Part shown: positions 36,849 to 46,612 of the stretch, one piece after another
How the letters are laid out: every line of letters starts with the position of its first letter
Numbering within the stretch: position 1 is the stretch's first letter
Assembly: GCF_020554845.1 (NCBI RefSeq)
Contig: NZ_JAJCIA010000014.1
Location: 31,479-95,478 of the forward strand
Source: Blautia faecis
GTDB taxonomy: Bacteria; Bacillota; Clostridia; Lachnospirales; Lachnospiraceae
Length of the DNA: 64,000 nt
Direction: 5' to 3'
Notes under the pieces: model-generated
What the model saw: the letters and a program-made list of their open reading frames with translations, nothing else
Databases searched by the model: none
Told to the model about the DNA's origin: nothing
Translations under genes and position numbers: made by a program

Positions 36849-37718
36849 ATGAGTAAGATTGCCATTGTAACGGACAGTAACAGCGGCATTACACAGGAGG
36901 AAGGACGCAGACTTGGAGTGTCTGTTATTCCTATGCCTTTTTTTATTAATGAGAAAATGTACCTGGAGGGAATTACCCTGAGCCAGGATGAATTTTATCA
37001 GTGGCTGAAGTCGGATGCTTCTATTTCCACTTCCCAGCCAAGCCCGGGAGAGACTATGGGATTATGGGACAACCTTCTGAAAGAGTATGATGAGATTGTA
37101 CAGATCCCCATGTCAAGTGGTCTCAGCGCTACCTGTGCTACTGCAATGGGACTTGCCCAGGAGTATGAGGGCAGAGTGCACGTGGTAGATAATCAGAGAA
37201 TTTCCGTAACCCAGCGTCAATCTGTGGTGGACGCGATTGCCCTTCGGGATGCAGGTAAAAGCGGAGCTGAAATTAAGAGGATCCTGGAAGAAGAGAAATT
37301 TAATTCCAGTATTTATATTACCTTGGAAACCCTGAAATATCTGAAAAAGGGCGGCAGGATCACACCTGCTGCAGCTGCAATAGGTACCGTTTTGAATCTG
37401 AAGCCGGTGCTGCAGCTCCAGGGTGAGAAGCTGGATGCTTTTGCCAAGGTAAGAGGCAAGAAGCAGGCCAGACGTACTATGCTGAAGGCTATGAAGGCAG
37501 ATTTTGAGGGACGCTTTGCACCGTTTGTCCAGAATGGAGAAATGTGTCTTCAGGCTGCTTACACAGGTAATCCGGAAGAGGCAGAAGAGTGGAAGCAGGA
37601 GATGCAGGAAACCTTTCCTGGTATGGAAATCCATATGGATCCGCTGTCACTTAGTGTGGCATGCCATATTGGATATGGTTCTCTTGCAATCGCATGTTCT
37701 AAGAAAGTGACTGCATAG
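36849..37718 (+). CDS. DegV-family fatty-acid-binding protein
   Basis: The 289-residue cytosolic protein starts IAIVTDSNSGIT and contains ISTSQPSPGE and LETLKYLKKGGRITPAAAAIG, both conserved in DegV proteins, which bind a fatty acid and act as FakB subunits that hand it to a FakA kinase. A FakA gene is not in the window. Length is typical. Monocistronic by spacing. Confidence 0.92.
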   Translation: MSKIAIVTDSNSGITQEEGRRLGVSVIPMPFFINEKMYLEGITLSQDEFYQWLKSDASISTSQPSPGETMGLWDNLLKEYDEIVQIPMSSGLSATCATAMGLAQEYEGRVHVVDNQRISVTQRQSVVDAIALRDAGKSGAEIKRILEEEKFNSSIYITLETLKYLKKGGRITPAAAAIGTVLNLKPVLQLQGEKLDAFAKVRGKKQARRTMLKAMKADFEGRFAPFVQNGEMCLQAAYTGNPEEAEEWKQEMQETFPGMEIHMDPLSLSVACHIGYGSLAIACSKKVTA

Positions 37719-37807
37719 AAGCTAAGAAATGGCTATAGTTTATAAACATTAGTTTTGGATGTCACCTATAGATAGTAATTGAAAAGAATTGATTTTTTTA
37801 GAAAAGA

Positions 37808-37835
37808 TTCCGAAATAGAATATATATTTTCGGAA
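37808..37835 (+). other. Hairpin in the argS leader
   Basis: TTCCGAAA pairs with TTTCGGAA around an A/T-rich loop, 56 bases before the argS start. No T-run follows. No T-box elements are recognisable. Could be a leader stem or a protein-binding palindrome. Confidence 0.35.
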
Positions 37836-37890
37836 CGAATTCAGAAGAAAACAGAAGTATTCTCTCTGAGAAGAAAATTTAGGAGGATTT

Positions 37891-39657
37891 ATGAAAAAAC
37901 TTACAGACTACATGGCAGAAGAGCTTTCTGCAGCATTTGAAAAAGCAGGATACGATTCATCCTACGGTAAAGTAGGCGTTTCCAACCGTCCTGATCTTTG
38001 CGAATACCAGTGCAATGGTGCCATGGCGGGAGCTAAGGCTTATAAGAAAGCACCATTTATGATCGCAGATGACGTAGTGGGCAATCTGGCAGATTCCAAA
38101 GTATTTTCCATGAAAGAAATGGTAAAGCCCGGATTTATCAACCTGAAAGTCAGCGAAGAGTTTCTTGCAGATTATCTGAAAGAGATGGAGAAGGATGAGA
38201 AGCTTGGTGCAGACACAGCCAAAGAGCCGAAGACCATCGTAATCGATTACGGCGGACCGAATGTTGCCAAACCTCTTCATGTAGGTCATCTCCGTTCTGC
38301 AATTATTGGTGAAAGTATTAAGAGAATCGGTCGTTTCGTAGGCCATAAGGTGATCGGTGATGTTCATCTTGGTGACTGGGGACTTCAGATGGGACTGATC
38401 ATTACAGAGCTGAAGCACAGACAGCCGGAGCTTGTATATTTTGATGACAGCTATACAGGTGAATATCCTGCAGAGGCACCTTTTACTATCAGTGAGCTTG
38501 AGGAGATTTATCCATGTGCAAGCGGCAAATCCAAGGAGGATGAGGCATACCGTCAGGAAGCACTGGAGGCAACTCATCTTCTTCAGCAGGGTAAGCCGGG
38601 GTACATGGCTCTCTGGAACCACATTATGAGTGTTTCTGTTACAGACCTTAAGAGAAACTATGCGAATTTGAACGTATCCTTTGATCTGTGGAAAAAAGAG
38701 TCTGATGCGCAGCCTTACATTCCGGACATGGTAGAGATGATGAAGGAAAAAGGCTTTGCATATGAGGATCAGGGAGCGCTTGTTGTAGACGTTAAAGAGG
38801 AGACCGATACCAAGGAAATCCCGCCATGTATGCTTCTGAAATCAGATGGAGCATCTCTTTATACTACTACAGACCTTGCCACAATTGTAGAGCGTATGAA
38901 GCTGTTCCAGCCAGATGAGATCCTTTACGTTGTTGACAAACGTCAGGAGCTTCATTTTATTCAGGTCTTCCGCTGCGCAAGAAAGACCGGTCTTGTGAAA
39001 GAAGACACAAGGCTTTCCTTCCTTGGCTTCGGTACTATGAATGGAAAAGATGGCAAACCGTTTAAAACAAGAGAGGGCGGTGTTATGCGCCTTGAGAACC
39101 TGATTGCCGATATTGATGAGGAAATGTTCACAAAGATCGTAGAGAACAGAAGTGTCCGTGATAAAGATGCAAGAGATACTGCTAAGATTGTAGGTCTGGC
39201 AGCAATTAAATATGGCGATCTTTCCAATCAGGCTACCAAGGATTATATTTTTGATGTAGACCGCTTCACCTCTTTCGAGGGAAATACAGGTCCGTACATC
39301 CTTTATACAATCGTTCGTATCAAATCCATCCTGAACCGTTATGTGGAAGCAGGCGGAAATCTTGAAGCAGGTGAGATCCTTCCGGCATCTAACGGCAGCG
39401 AGAAGAACCTGATGCTTCAGCTCAGTGGATTTGGAAGTATGATCGAGAGTGCATTTGAGGAAAAAGCTCCGCATAAAATCTGTGCATATATTTATGAGGT
39501 TTCCAATGCATTCAACAGCTTTTATCATGAGACCAAGATCCTCAGTGAAGAGAATCAGGCGCAGAAGGAATCCTATATCCGTCTTCTGCAGCTGACCAAG
39601 AGAGTGCTTGAGACAAGTATTGATCTTCTTGGATTCGAGGCACCGGATAAGATGTAA
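37891..39657 (+). CDS. argS: Arginyl-tRNA synthetase
   Basis: The 588-residue class I synthetase has the HIGH motif within GPNVAKPLHVGHLRSAIIGE (about 120-139), an N-terminal Arg-tRNA additional domain, and the C-terminal DALR anticodon domain (ICAYIYEVSNAFNSFYHETK). RBS AGGAGG. The 172-base leader contains a hairpin. It ends at a terminator 40 bases downstream. Confidence 0.95.
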   Translation: MKKLTDYMAEELSAAFEKAGYDSSYGKVGVSNRPDLCEYQCNGAMAGAKAYKKAPFMIADDVVGNLADSKVFSMKEMVKPGFINLKVSEEFLADYLKEMEKDEKLGADTAKEPKTIVIDYGGPNVAKPLHVGHLRSAIIGESIKRIGRFVGHKVIGDVHLGDWGLQMGLIITELKHRQPELVYFDDSYTGEYPAEAPFTISELEEIYPCASGKSKEDEAYRQEALEATHLLQQGKPGYMALWNHIMSVSVTDLKRNYANLNVSFDLWKKESDAQPYIPDMVEMMKEKGFAYEDQGALVVDVKEETDTKEIPPCMLLKSDGASLYTTTDLATIVERMKLFQPDEILYVVDKRQELHFIQVFRCARKTGLVKEDTRLSFLGFGTMNGKDGKPFKTREGGVMRLENLIADIDEEMFTKIVENRSVRDKDARDTAKIVGLAAIKYGDLSNQATKDYIFDVDRFTSFEGNTGPYILYTIVRIKSILNRYVEAGGNLEAGEILPASNGSEKNLMLQLSGFGSMIESAFEEKAPHKICAYIYEVSNAFNSFYHETKILSEENQAQKESYIRLLQLTKRVLETSIDLLGFEAPDKM

Positions 39658-39697
39658 TAAAATAATAAGCAGATTATGAGGGCATGGTCTGTGGTAT

Positions 39698-39746
39698 GGA
39701 GCTGCGGCACTTTCTGGAAAAGCTGGAAGTGAGCGGCTCCTTTTTT
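39698..39746 (+). terminator. Terminator after argS
   Basis: GGAGC-GC-CACTT pairs with AAGTG-GC-GGCTCC in a long interrupted stem, followed by TTTTTT. Confidence 0.75.
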
Positions 39747-39881
39747 CTTTACGCAAGCGACGTGACCAGGTTCATGCCTGCATGAGACGCTGACGGCTGC
39801 TGCGATAAGAGGTAAAGCTTACATAGTGTGTTTTGTCTCATTTTTGTATCGTTATGCTTTAAGGCAGAAAGGAAATGTCAG

Positions 39882-41762
39882 ATGAAAGCGAAACATCATA
39901 CAAATTTTCTGCCGGACAGGGTGTTTTCCTATTTTCAGAAAGAATGGAAAGTGCTTCTGGCAGTGACTATATCCGGTTTGATCTATAATATCGGCCTTCT
40001 GGCAGGTCCCTGGTTTGAGGGGAAAATGACCGGCTGCCTGGTGGATATCCTGAAAGGGGCTGACCAGTTTTCAGATATGCTGGTTCTGGTGCTGGGCTAT
40101 GTGACCGCCATTGCAATTGTCCAGACTGCCAGATATATCAAGAGGTTTTATGTGCGGCGTTTTGCCAACAATGTAAATCGCAGAATGAAAGAAATCCTGT
40201 ATGCCAGTCTGGTGCGGAAAAGTCGTGCAAGCCTTCGGGAAGAGGGGGAGGGAAGCATTATGACCAAGGCAATACTGGATGTGGATGACTGCGTAGAGGG
40301 AATGCGCAAATTCACTACGGAGATTTTTGATACAGGAGTTGCCCTGGCTGCTTATGCAGGAATGCTTTTGTGGTATGATTTCAGGCTTGCCTTGCTTTGC
40401 ATGATTTTCCCGCCGGTTTCTTATATGACGGCGGAAAAAATGAAAAAAATGATCCAGATAACCGGAACTGCATACAAAGAGCAGTCTGGACATTTAAGTA
40501 CAGCGACTCTGGATCGGGCGGAAAATGCTGTTACATACCGTGTTTTTGGATGTGAAGAGGATCGCCGCAAGGCATATGAAGAAAATCTTACCGCTTATGA
40601 AAAGTCAGCAGTAAAAGCGAATATCTGGAATTCCATCATGCCGCCTTTGTACCGGATCATTTCCATGACCGGGGTACTGTTTATCCTGTATTTTGGACAG
40701 AAAAATGTTCTGGGAACAGGCTGGAGCACATGGACGATTGCATCTTTTACTACTTTCCTGGCATGTTTTGTGAAGCTGTCCGTGAAGTCATCCAGTGCAG
40801 CGAAGCTGTTTAATGCAGTGCACAAGGCGCAGATTTCCTGGAAGCGTATTAAGCCGCTTTTGACAAAGCAGGAAGAAATTCCAAAGAGTGAGAAAAATGT
40901 GTCTGGAATTCTGGAAAATGGGAAAGTGGAAAAGATCGAAAATGTGTCTGCTAAACATGCAGAAGAAACATTGTCGCAGAAGGAACTATCTCAGCTAGAG
41001 ATAGCCCAGTCAGAAATTCGTTACAGGAACGTAAAACAATTGCAGGTCCGTCATCTGAATTTTGCTTATCCGGATGGGAAACAGATTCTGAAGGATATTT
41101 CCTTCAAGGCTGAAAAAGGGCAGATAATCGGAATTACCGGACCAGTGGCCTGCGGAAAGTCTACTTTGGGAAAAGTATTTTTGTGCGAGTATCCATATGA
41201 AGGTCAGATTCTTGTGGATGGCAAAGAGCTTCAGAATATGCCCCAATCCTGGCAGACGAATATCATAGGCTATCTTGGTCATGATCCGGAGCTGTTTAAC
41301 GACAGCGTGGAAAACAATGTGCTTATGGGTGAACAGAAAAAGACAGAGGATTTCCTGAAAATGGTTTGCATGGCAGAAGAAGTAAATGAGATGGATGATG
41401 GTTTACAGACTCTGGTAGGAAATGGTGGCGTACGTCTTTCGGGCGGACAGGGAAAACGTCTGGCTCTTGCAAGAACTCTTTGCCACAAAAAAACGGTTCT
41501 GATTCTGGATGATCCTTTTTCGGCTTTGGATAAGAGCACAGAGAGACAGATTTTTGCCAATTTAAAAGCACAGTCGAAAGAGAATATTGTGCTGCTGATT
41601 TCCCACCGTTTGTATCTGTTTCCGCAGATGGATCAGATCATCTGGATGGAAGATGGAAAAACAGTGGTGGGTACGCATGAAGAATTGCTTGAGAAGGTAC
41701 CGGAGTATAAGAAATTATTTACTGAGGAAGGAGGTGCAGAGAGTGAAGACAGACAGAAATAA
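39882..41762 (+). CDS. ABC exporter half-transporter, subunit 1 (degenerate catalytic site)
   Basis: The 626-residue protein has a six-helix exporter domain (about 15-320), a charged linker and an ATPase domain with GPVACGKST, LSGGQGKRLALARTL and LLISHRL. The residue after Walker B is Asp (VLILDDPFSALD) in place of the catalytic Glu. ATG 39882 follows AAAGGA. The next gene overlaps by 20 bases and encodes the partner. In heterodimeric exporters one ATP site is inactive, and this subunit supplies the inactive Walker B. The cargo is unknown; multidrug or peptide export is possible. Confidence 0.9.
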   Translation: MKAKHHTNFLPDRVFSYFQKEWKVLLAVTISGLIYNIGLLAGPWFEGKMTGCLVDILKGADQFSDMLVLVLGYVTAIAIVQTARYIKRFYVRRFANNVNRRMKEILYASLVRKSRASLREEGEGSIMTKAILDVDDCVEGMRKFTTEIFDTGVALAAYAGMLLWYDFRLALLCMIFPPVSYMTAEKMKKMIQITGTAYKEQSGHLSTATLDRAENAVTYRVFGCEEDRRKAYEENLTAYEKSAVKANIWNSIMPPLYRIISMTGVLFILYFGQKNVLGTGWSTWTIASFTTFLACFVKLSVKSSSAAKLFNAVHKAQISWKRIKPLLTKQEEIPKSEKNVSGILENGKVEKIENVSAKHAEETLSQKELSQLEIAQSEIRYRNVKQLQVRHLNFAYPDGKQILKDISFKAEKGQIIGITGPVACGKSTLGKVFLCEYPYEGQILVDGKELQNMPQSWQTNIIGYLGHDPELFNDSVENNVLMGEQKKTEDFLKMVCMAEEVNEMDDGLQTLVGNGGVRLSGGQGKRLALARTLCHKKTVLILDDPFSALDKSTERQIFANLKAQSKENIVLLISHRLYLFPQMDQIIWMEDGKTVVGTHEELLEKVPEYKKLFTEEGGAESEDRQK

Positions 41763-43608
41763 GAACAACTTGAAATCAGAAGAAAATATGATTTTGAAAA
41801 AGAGCAGAAGGTCAGATGCAAATGTTTTTCCGGCAGAAAACAGGGGCATAGGGAAATTTGCAAAAGCGAAAAAAAGACAGGTAAAAGGTGTGATCTGGAA
41901 AACAGTTCTGCAGCAGAAATGGCTGTCTATGGGTATTGTTTTTGCTGTAGCAGGCGCAGTGGTAACGGCTCTTATCCCGCCGCTGATCCTGGCAAAAATC
42001 GTAGATACAGTCACAGCGGGAAAAGCCGTGACATTCTGGGTGATTTTCCTTTATTTTGCAATGCTTGCACTTACCGGATTCATGGAATCTGCCAGGGAAG
42101 GTCTGCTTACCGTATTTGGGCAGAAAATCACACATGCACTTAGAAGCAGCCTTATGGAAAAATTCATATGCCTTACTTCTGACAAACTGACAGGGCTGGA
42201 ACCTGGAACTCTGGCTTCACGCTTTGTTGGTGATGTAGATACTGTGGAAAATCTTTTTACCTCAGGGATCATCAGTATGTTTGCTGACGCCTGCAAGATT
42301 ATCAGTATTCTGGTGGTGATCTGGTTTGAAAATAAGGGTCTCGCTGTGGTGCTTCTTGTAATACTGCCATTTCTTTTCTGGTTTACCAGACATGTGCAGA
42401 AAAACATGCTGGCAGCCCAGATCGAAAACCGTAAGGCTGTGGGAAGAGCCTCTGGACATGTGCCGGAAACCCTTCATAATATCCGTACCATCCATTGCCT
42501 TGGCAGGGAAAAATATATGGAAGAGCGTTACGACACTTACATCGGTGAAAGTTACCAGGCAATGGAGAGAACCAATTTTTATGATGCAGTATATTCACCG
42601 GTGATCTTGATTTTAAATGCAGTCGTGGTTGCAGCTGTGATGCTGCTTTCAGCATCTGGAAATAAGATGGTGCTCACGTTTTTTGGAATGTCTGCGGGAA
42701 CTGCAGTGGCTGTGATCAACTATATTTCACAGATTTTTTCGCCGGTGGAAAGTCTTGGAATGGAGATTCAGACCATCCAGTCCGCGGTAGCTGGAATCCA
42801 TAGGATTAATGAATTCTTTGGGCTGGAGGAGAAAGAAAATGGCGCACAGGAGAATGGAGATACCGAGAAAACCTGGAATAATCCGGCAACAAAAATAGAA
42901 GAAAACAGAAATGAAAAGATTAGCCGAAAGGAAGCGATGGCTGATATGGAAGAAAGGCACAGACTGGGAGCTTCTGGCAGTAATAGTTTTCCGTTTGTAG
43001 AATTCCGGAATGTAACCTTCGGCTATGATGAGCATGTGGTGCTGGAACATCTGAATTTCAAGGTGATGGATACCGATCAGGTGACTCTACTCGGACGAAC
43101 TGGTGCAGGAAAGAGTACGATATTGAAGCTGCTTCTTGGACTTTATGAGCCGGATCAGGGACAGGTACTGCTCCACGGCATTCCGGCAACGGCTGTGAGG
43201 GCTGGAGAACGACGGAAACTCTTTGGATACGTAGAGCAGACTTTTCACATGGTGCCGGGAACCGTACGCGACCAGATTACATTATATGATGACCGGATCT
43301 CTGAGCGTCAGGTAAAGGCTGTTGCAGAGCTTACAGGTTTAAAAGAGGCGATTGAGAGTCTGGAAAATGGTTACGATACTTATTGCACCCCGGAGATTTT
43401 TTCCCAGGGACAGTGGCAGCTGCTATCCATCGCCAGGGCAGCAGTGGCAGAGCCCAAACTGCTTCTTCTGGATGAGATTACTGCAAACCTGGATGCGGAG
43501 ACAGAGAAGGCTGTTCTGGCCGCATTGAAACGTGTGGCAAAGGATCGTACCGTTATTTCCATTTCACACAGAACGTCCGCAGAACTGGGAAGGACGATTC
43601 AGATTTAA
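41743..43608 (+). CDS. ABC exporter half-transporter, subunit 2 (degenerate signature)
   Basis: The 621-residue partner begins with a basic 45-residue extension, then a six-helix domain (about 60-350) and an ATPase with LGRTGAGKST, Walker B plus catalytic Glu (LLLLDEITANLD) and ISISHRTS. The signature is SQGQ in place of SGGQ. Together with the Asp in subunit 1 this makes one dead and one live ATP site. GTG 41743 is chosen because AGGAGGTG lies 6 bases upstream; an ATG 90 bases earlier is embedded in subunit 1 and lacks an RBS. Confidence 0.9.
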   Translation: MKTDRNKNNLKSEENMILKKSRRSDANVFPAENRGIGKFAKAKKRQVKGVIWKTVLQQKWLSMGIVFAVAGAVVTALIPPLILAKIVDTVTAGKAVTFWVIFLYFAMLALTGFMESAREGLLTVFGQKITHALRSSLMEKFICLTSDKLTGLEPGTLASRFVGDVDTVENLFTSGIISMFADACKIISILVVIWFENKGLAVVLLVILPFLFWFTRHVQKNMLAAQIENRKAVGRASGHVPETLHNIRTIHCLGREKYMEERYDTYIGESYQAMERTNFYDAVYSPVILILNAVVVAAVMLLSASGNKMVLTFFGMSAGTAVAVINYISQIFSPVESLGMEIQTIQSAVAGIHRINEFFGLEEKENGAQENGDTEKTWNNPATKIEENRNEKISRKEAMADMEERHRLGASGSNSFPFVEFRNVTFGYDEHVVLEHLNFKVMDTDQVTLLGRTGAGKSTILKLLLGLYEPDQGQVLLHGIPATAVRAGERRKLFGYVEQTFHMVPGTVRDQITLYDDRISERQVKAVAELTGLKEAIESLENGYDTYCTPEIFSQGQWQLLSIARAAVAEPKLLLLDEITANLDAETEKAVLAALKRVAKDRTVISISHRTSAELGRTIQI

Positions 43609-43617
43609 TCTGAGATT

Positions 43618-43657
43618 GTGAAAAGCACTTATAAAATTTTTATAAAGTGCTTTTCAC
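43618..43657. terminator. Long symmetric terminator-like palindrome
   Basis: GTGAAAAGCACTT(A)TAAAA pairs with TTTTTATAAAGTGCTTTTCAC, an almost perfect 40-base palindrome 10 bases after the exporter stop. Symmetry lets it act on both strands. Confidence 0.7.
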
Positions 43658-43679
43658 AGTGGACTTTAAATGTTATAAT
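43651..43679 (+). promoter_or_regulatory. Promoter for the kinase operon
   Basis: TGTTATAAT gives an extended -10 (TATAAT 43674-43679). A weak -35 TTTTCA lies 17 bp upstream within the terminator palindrome. A 200-base leader separates it from the kinase gene. Confidence 0.5.
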
Positions 43680-43879
43680 TCTGATTACATTCTTACATGT
43701 CTGATCTGGAGTTTTTTATCATGCTTCAGAATAGCGGGCATTTCATAATCACTAATTTTTATTCTGTTTATATTTATCATTTGCCGGAAGTCATCGGCAG
43801 CATTCACTTAATTTACGCGGACAAGGAGTTGAAGCCTTTTTTGTCTCGTTTTTGTTGTTGGTAAAGGGTTGCGTTTTAT

Positions 43880-45190
43880 GTGAAAATCGAGGTGATTATC
43901 ATCAATCTTACAGGTATGATCTTGAAAATGCGTTACTGTATCCTGGAGCAGGTAGGCGCAGGTGGGGAGGGGCATTTGTACCTTGCCAGGGATATGGAGC
44001 TTGGAAATTACTGGGCAGTAAAAGAACTTCCCCTTGAGAAAAAGCGTGAAGCCAGACTGCTGCGGCTTCTGGAACATCCATCCATTCCACGGATGGTAGA
44101 TTATGTGGAAAATGGAAATCACTGTTATCTGATCATGGAATATATTCGTGGAAAGTCCCTTGGACAGATGTTAAAGGAGGGACATGTTTTTGCAGCGGAT
44201 GAGCTTCTTTCCTACGGAGACACTGTGCTTGCAGTTCTGGAATATCTTCATGGGCAAAAGCCGCCGGTATATTATGGGGACTTGAAACCGGATAATCTTA
44301 TGCTTTCAGATTCGGGCAAATTGTATCTGGTGGATTTTGGGAGCGCGGTGTTTGGATTTGGAGAAAATCAGCGGATCTGTATGGGAACAGAAGGCTTTGC
44401 AGCTCCAGAACAATATGAGGGAAAAGTAAACAGCTCCAGTGATCTTTATGCTTTGGGAAAAACATTACAGGCGCTGGCAGGAAAAAACTGGTTATCTGTT
44501 TTGTGGAAAGTTCCGGGATTTGCTTTGTTTCTCTATAAATGTACCCGGCCTCAGGGGAAAAGACGATTTGATAATGCGGCACAGGCAAGAAAAATGCTTT
44601 CTGGTATAGGAAAAAGAAAAGGGCTTGCCAGAAAAAATGCAGCGGTGGTGATTGGAACTACGGGGATTTTGCTGGCTGCAGGTGTATTTCTTGCAGGATC
44701 AGAGCAGCAGGCAGCTTTCGAAAGTGCATTGGCAGAAGTAACGAAAGGATATTACGAGATAGAGGAAAATGAGTCTTCTTCGTTGTCAAAGAAATTTGCA
44801 GCAGAAGCGGATAAAAAAAGTACAGACAAAGAAGCAGATAAATTTCTTCTTAAAAAATGCGAGCATGCAGAAAGTGCTTTGCAAAAACTGCAAAAAGAAT
44901 ATACGAAAGATGAAGAGCAGAGAAAATTGCTTTTATTATTGGCGGTAAATGCGGAACTTCAGAAAGAGTGGGAACGGGCCGCCGTGTATTATGAGCAGCT
45001 GCTTTTGTATGCGCCGGAATTTGCAGAAGGGTATGGGAAATATGGACTGTTCCTTTTGCGAAGAGGTCAGAAGAATTCCAGCAGGAGACTTTATGTTTTA
45101 TACAGAAGCAGTAAGGCAGATGGGACGGATTGTAAGAGCGTTGAAATCTGGGAAAAACAGATGGAAAGTGAAACAGGTGAGGGAAAATGA
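43880..45190 (+). CDS. Membrane-bound Ser/Thr protein kinase
   Basis: The 436-residue protein has a kinase domain (about 17-260) with a glycine loop VGAGGEGHLYLA, Lys48 in AVKEL, catalytic loop YYGDLKPDN (Asp134, Asn139), VDFGSA (152-156) and AAPEQYEG. HRD is replaced by YGD. A membrane helix (VVIGTTGILLAAGVFLAG, about 255-273) leads to an outside domain of about 160 residues that looks TPR-like (EWERAAVYYEQLLLYAPEFAEGYGKYG). GTG 43880 has AAAGGG upstream; later ATGs at 43916 or 43928 remain possible. Its stop overlaps the next start as ATGA. Confidence 0.85.
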   Translation: MKIEVIIINLTGMILKMRYCILEQVGAGGEGHLYLARDMELGNYWAVKELPLEKKREARLLRLLEHPSIPRMVDYVENGNHCYLIMEYIRGKSLGQMLKEGHVFAADELLSYGDTVLAVLEYLHGQKPPVYYGDLKPDNLMLSDSGKLYLVDFGSAVFGFGENQRICMGTEGFAAPEQYEGKVNSSSDLYALGKTLQALAGKNWLSVLWKVPGFALFLYKCTRPQGKRRFDNAAQARKMLSGIGKRKGLARKNAAVVIGTTGILLAAGVFLAGSEQQAAFESALAEVTKGYYEIEENESSSLSKKFAAEADKKSTDKEADKFLLKKCEHAESALQKLQKEYTKDEEQRKLLLLLAVNAELQKEWERAAVYYEQLLLYAPEFAEGYGKYGLFLLRRGQKNSSRRLYVLYRSSKADGTDCKSVEIWEKQMESETGEGK

Positions 45191-46446
45191 AAAGATGGAG
45201 AAGCATAAGGAGAAAAATTGCGAAAAATTCAAATCGAAGAGGTATATATTCGCACAGCATCTGGAATAACTTTCGGAAACCTGGAATTTATCTGATGGTG
45301 ACAGTGATTTTACTTATTACCAAAGTTGGTATACTTTACACTTATGGTGGGGAATTTGGAGGATTTGATATCGATATTGGTGCTGATGAAGGTATATTTG
45401 ATAATTGGGAGGAGGCTGAAGGAAATCAGGAAACTACGGAGCCAGAGCAGAAAGAAAATGGGGGCAGTAATGGTAATGAGAGTAATAACAACCGCAATAG
45501 TGACAGCGCGAATGGCGGTACTAGCAGTAATGACATAGAAAATGACGGTAATAATAACAGTCATAATAGCGGCAGCAGTAACGATAACAACAGCGGGAAT
45601 AATAACAATAATAATAGCAACGCAGGAGCTGGCTTGTCGAAAACAGAGAACGGTGACAACACAGGTGATGAGGAGGGCTGGGAAAAACCTCAAGCTGCGG
45701 GTGCTGAGAGAAGACCAAAAGAAAACAAGAAAGAAATAAAGAAAGAAAACAGTGTCACGGCAGCCTCACCGGCAAACAAAAACGCAGAGAATAAGAAAAC
45801 GAATATAAATGCAGACAACATTGACAATGGAACTGAGTCTAAAAGCAATACTACAAAAAAGACTCCCCGTGTAGAGAAGAATAGAGCAAAAAGCAAAGAA
45901 GAAAAGTCAGAAGATACCGCAGCAGATGAAAATATAAGTGAAAGCAGGATTACTGCCAGAGAAACAAAGAATACTGATCGGAAAAAAGCAGATAGGTCCA
46001 AAGCAAAAATTACGGAAAGTCCTAAAAAAGAAAATACCAGTGAGCACTTGAAACTCACAGGAGCCGGCACGGTTTTTACAGCAGTCGGAATGGCAAAGAC
46101 ATCTCATGGACTTGGATTCTATAACAGAAATGATAAAAATAGAGAAAAAAATGAAAATATAAATAAAAACAATAACATAAATGATAATAAAAATGACACA
46201 ATACGTTTTGTACACGAAGAAACAGTCCCTGTAAATGAATATCCTGAAATACAAGTTATAAGAACTACCGGTGAGCAGGATGTTACAATTCTGTCTTTGA
46301 ACCTAAATGGTGATGAGATTTTCTGGCACCAGAAGGGGGATACCCTTATATTTGACCAGCCGATTACAGCGAAGGAAAATACTGTGAAGGTGATTGCGGT
46401 AATAGATGGGAGAAGAATTGTGCATATGCCTATATGGGAGTTTTGA
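45187..46446 (+). CDS. Low-complexity membrane-anchored protein coupled to the kinase
   Basis: The 419-residue protein has a basic N-terminus, one helix (YLMVTVILLITKVGILYTYG) and an acidic start to its outer part. Residues about 95-320 form an Asn/Ser/Lys/Glu-rich tail that is surely disordered. A small folded C-terminus of about 70 residues follows (VIRTTGEQDVTILSLNLNG, GRRIVHMPIWEF). ATGA overlap with the kinase implies coupled translation. It may be the kinase substrate or an outer partner; Ser/Thr-rich, charged disordered regions are common phosphorylation targets. No family recognised. Confidence 0.65.
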   Translation: MKRWRSIRRKIAKNSNRRGIYSHSIWNNFRKPGIYLMVTVILLITKVGILYTYGGEFGGFDIDIGADEGIFDNWEEAEGNQETTEPEQKENGGSNGNESNNNRNSDSANGGTSSNDIENDGNNNSHNSGSSNDNNSGNNNNNNSNAGAGLSKTENGDNTGDEEGWEKPQAAGAERRPKENKKEIKKENSVTAASPANKNAENKKTNINADNIDNGTESKSNTTKKTPRVEKNRAKSKEEKSEDTAADENISESRITARETKNTDRKKADRSKAKITESPKKENTSEHLKLTGAGTVFTAVGMAKTSHGLGFYNRNDKNREKNENINKNNNINDNKNDTIRFVHEETVPVNEYPEIQVIRTTGEQDVTILSLNLNGDEIFWHQKGDTLIFDQPITAKENTVKVIAVIDGRRIVHMPIWEF

Positions 46447-46461
46447 AAGTGTGCATCAATT

Positions 46462-46488
46462 GTTACTGGTCATGGAGTGAATGGTAAC
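46462..46488. repeat. Short palindromic repeat
   Basis: GTTACTGGTCA and TGAATGGTAAC form a 27-base palindrome like those at 1312-1336 and 36791-36819, lying between a stop codon and a promoter. Confidence 0.45.
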
Positions 46489-46510
46489 CATTAACTAAGA
46501 TTTTGCCATC

Positions 46511-46539
46511 TGGACGTTATAAAGAAATGATGTTATAAT
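46511..46539 (+). promoter_or_regulatory. Promoter for the HAD phosphatase gene
   Basis: TGGACG, 17 bp, TATAAT with TG before the -10 (TGTTATAAT), 74 bases before the start codon. Confidence 0.6.
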
Positions 46540-46612
46540 TAACACCCATATAGCGAAAGACTTGAAAAATCAACGACAAAAATTACATGACGGTACAGGA
46601 GGCAAAACACAG

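Noticed and set aside
45310..45718. Ile/Val/Tyr-rich minus-strand ORFs
   Set aside because: They are reverse readings of AAT/AAC repeats in the Asn-rich gene.
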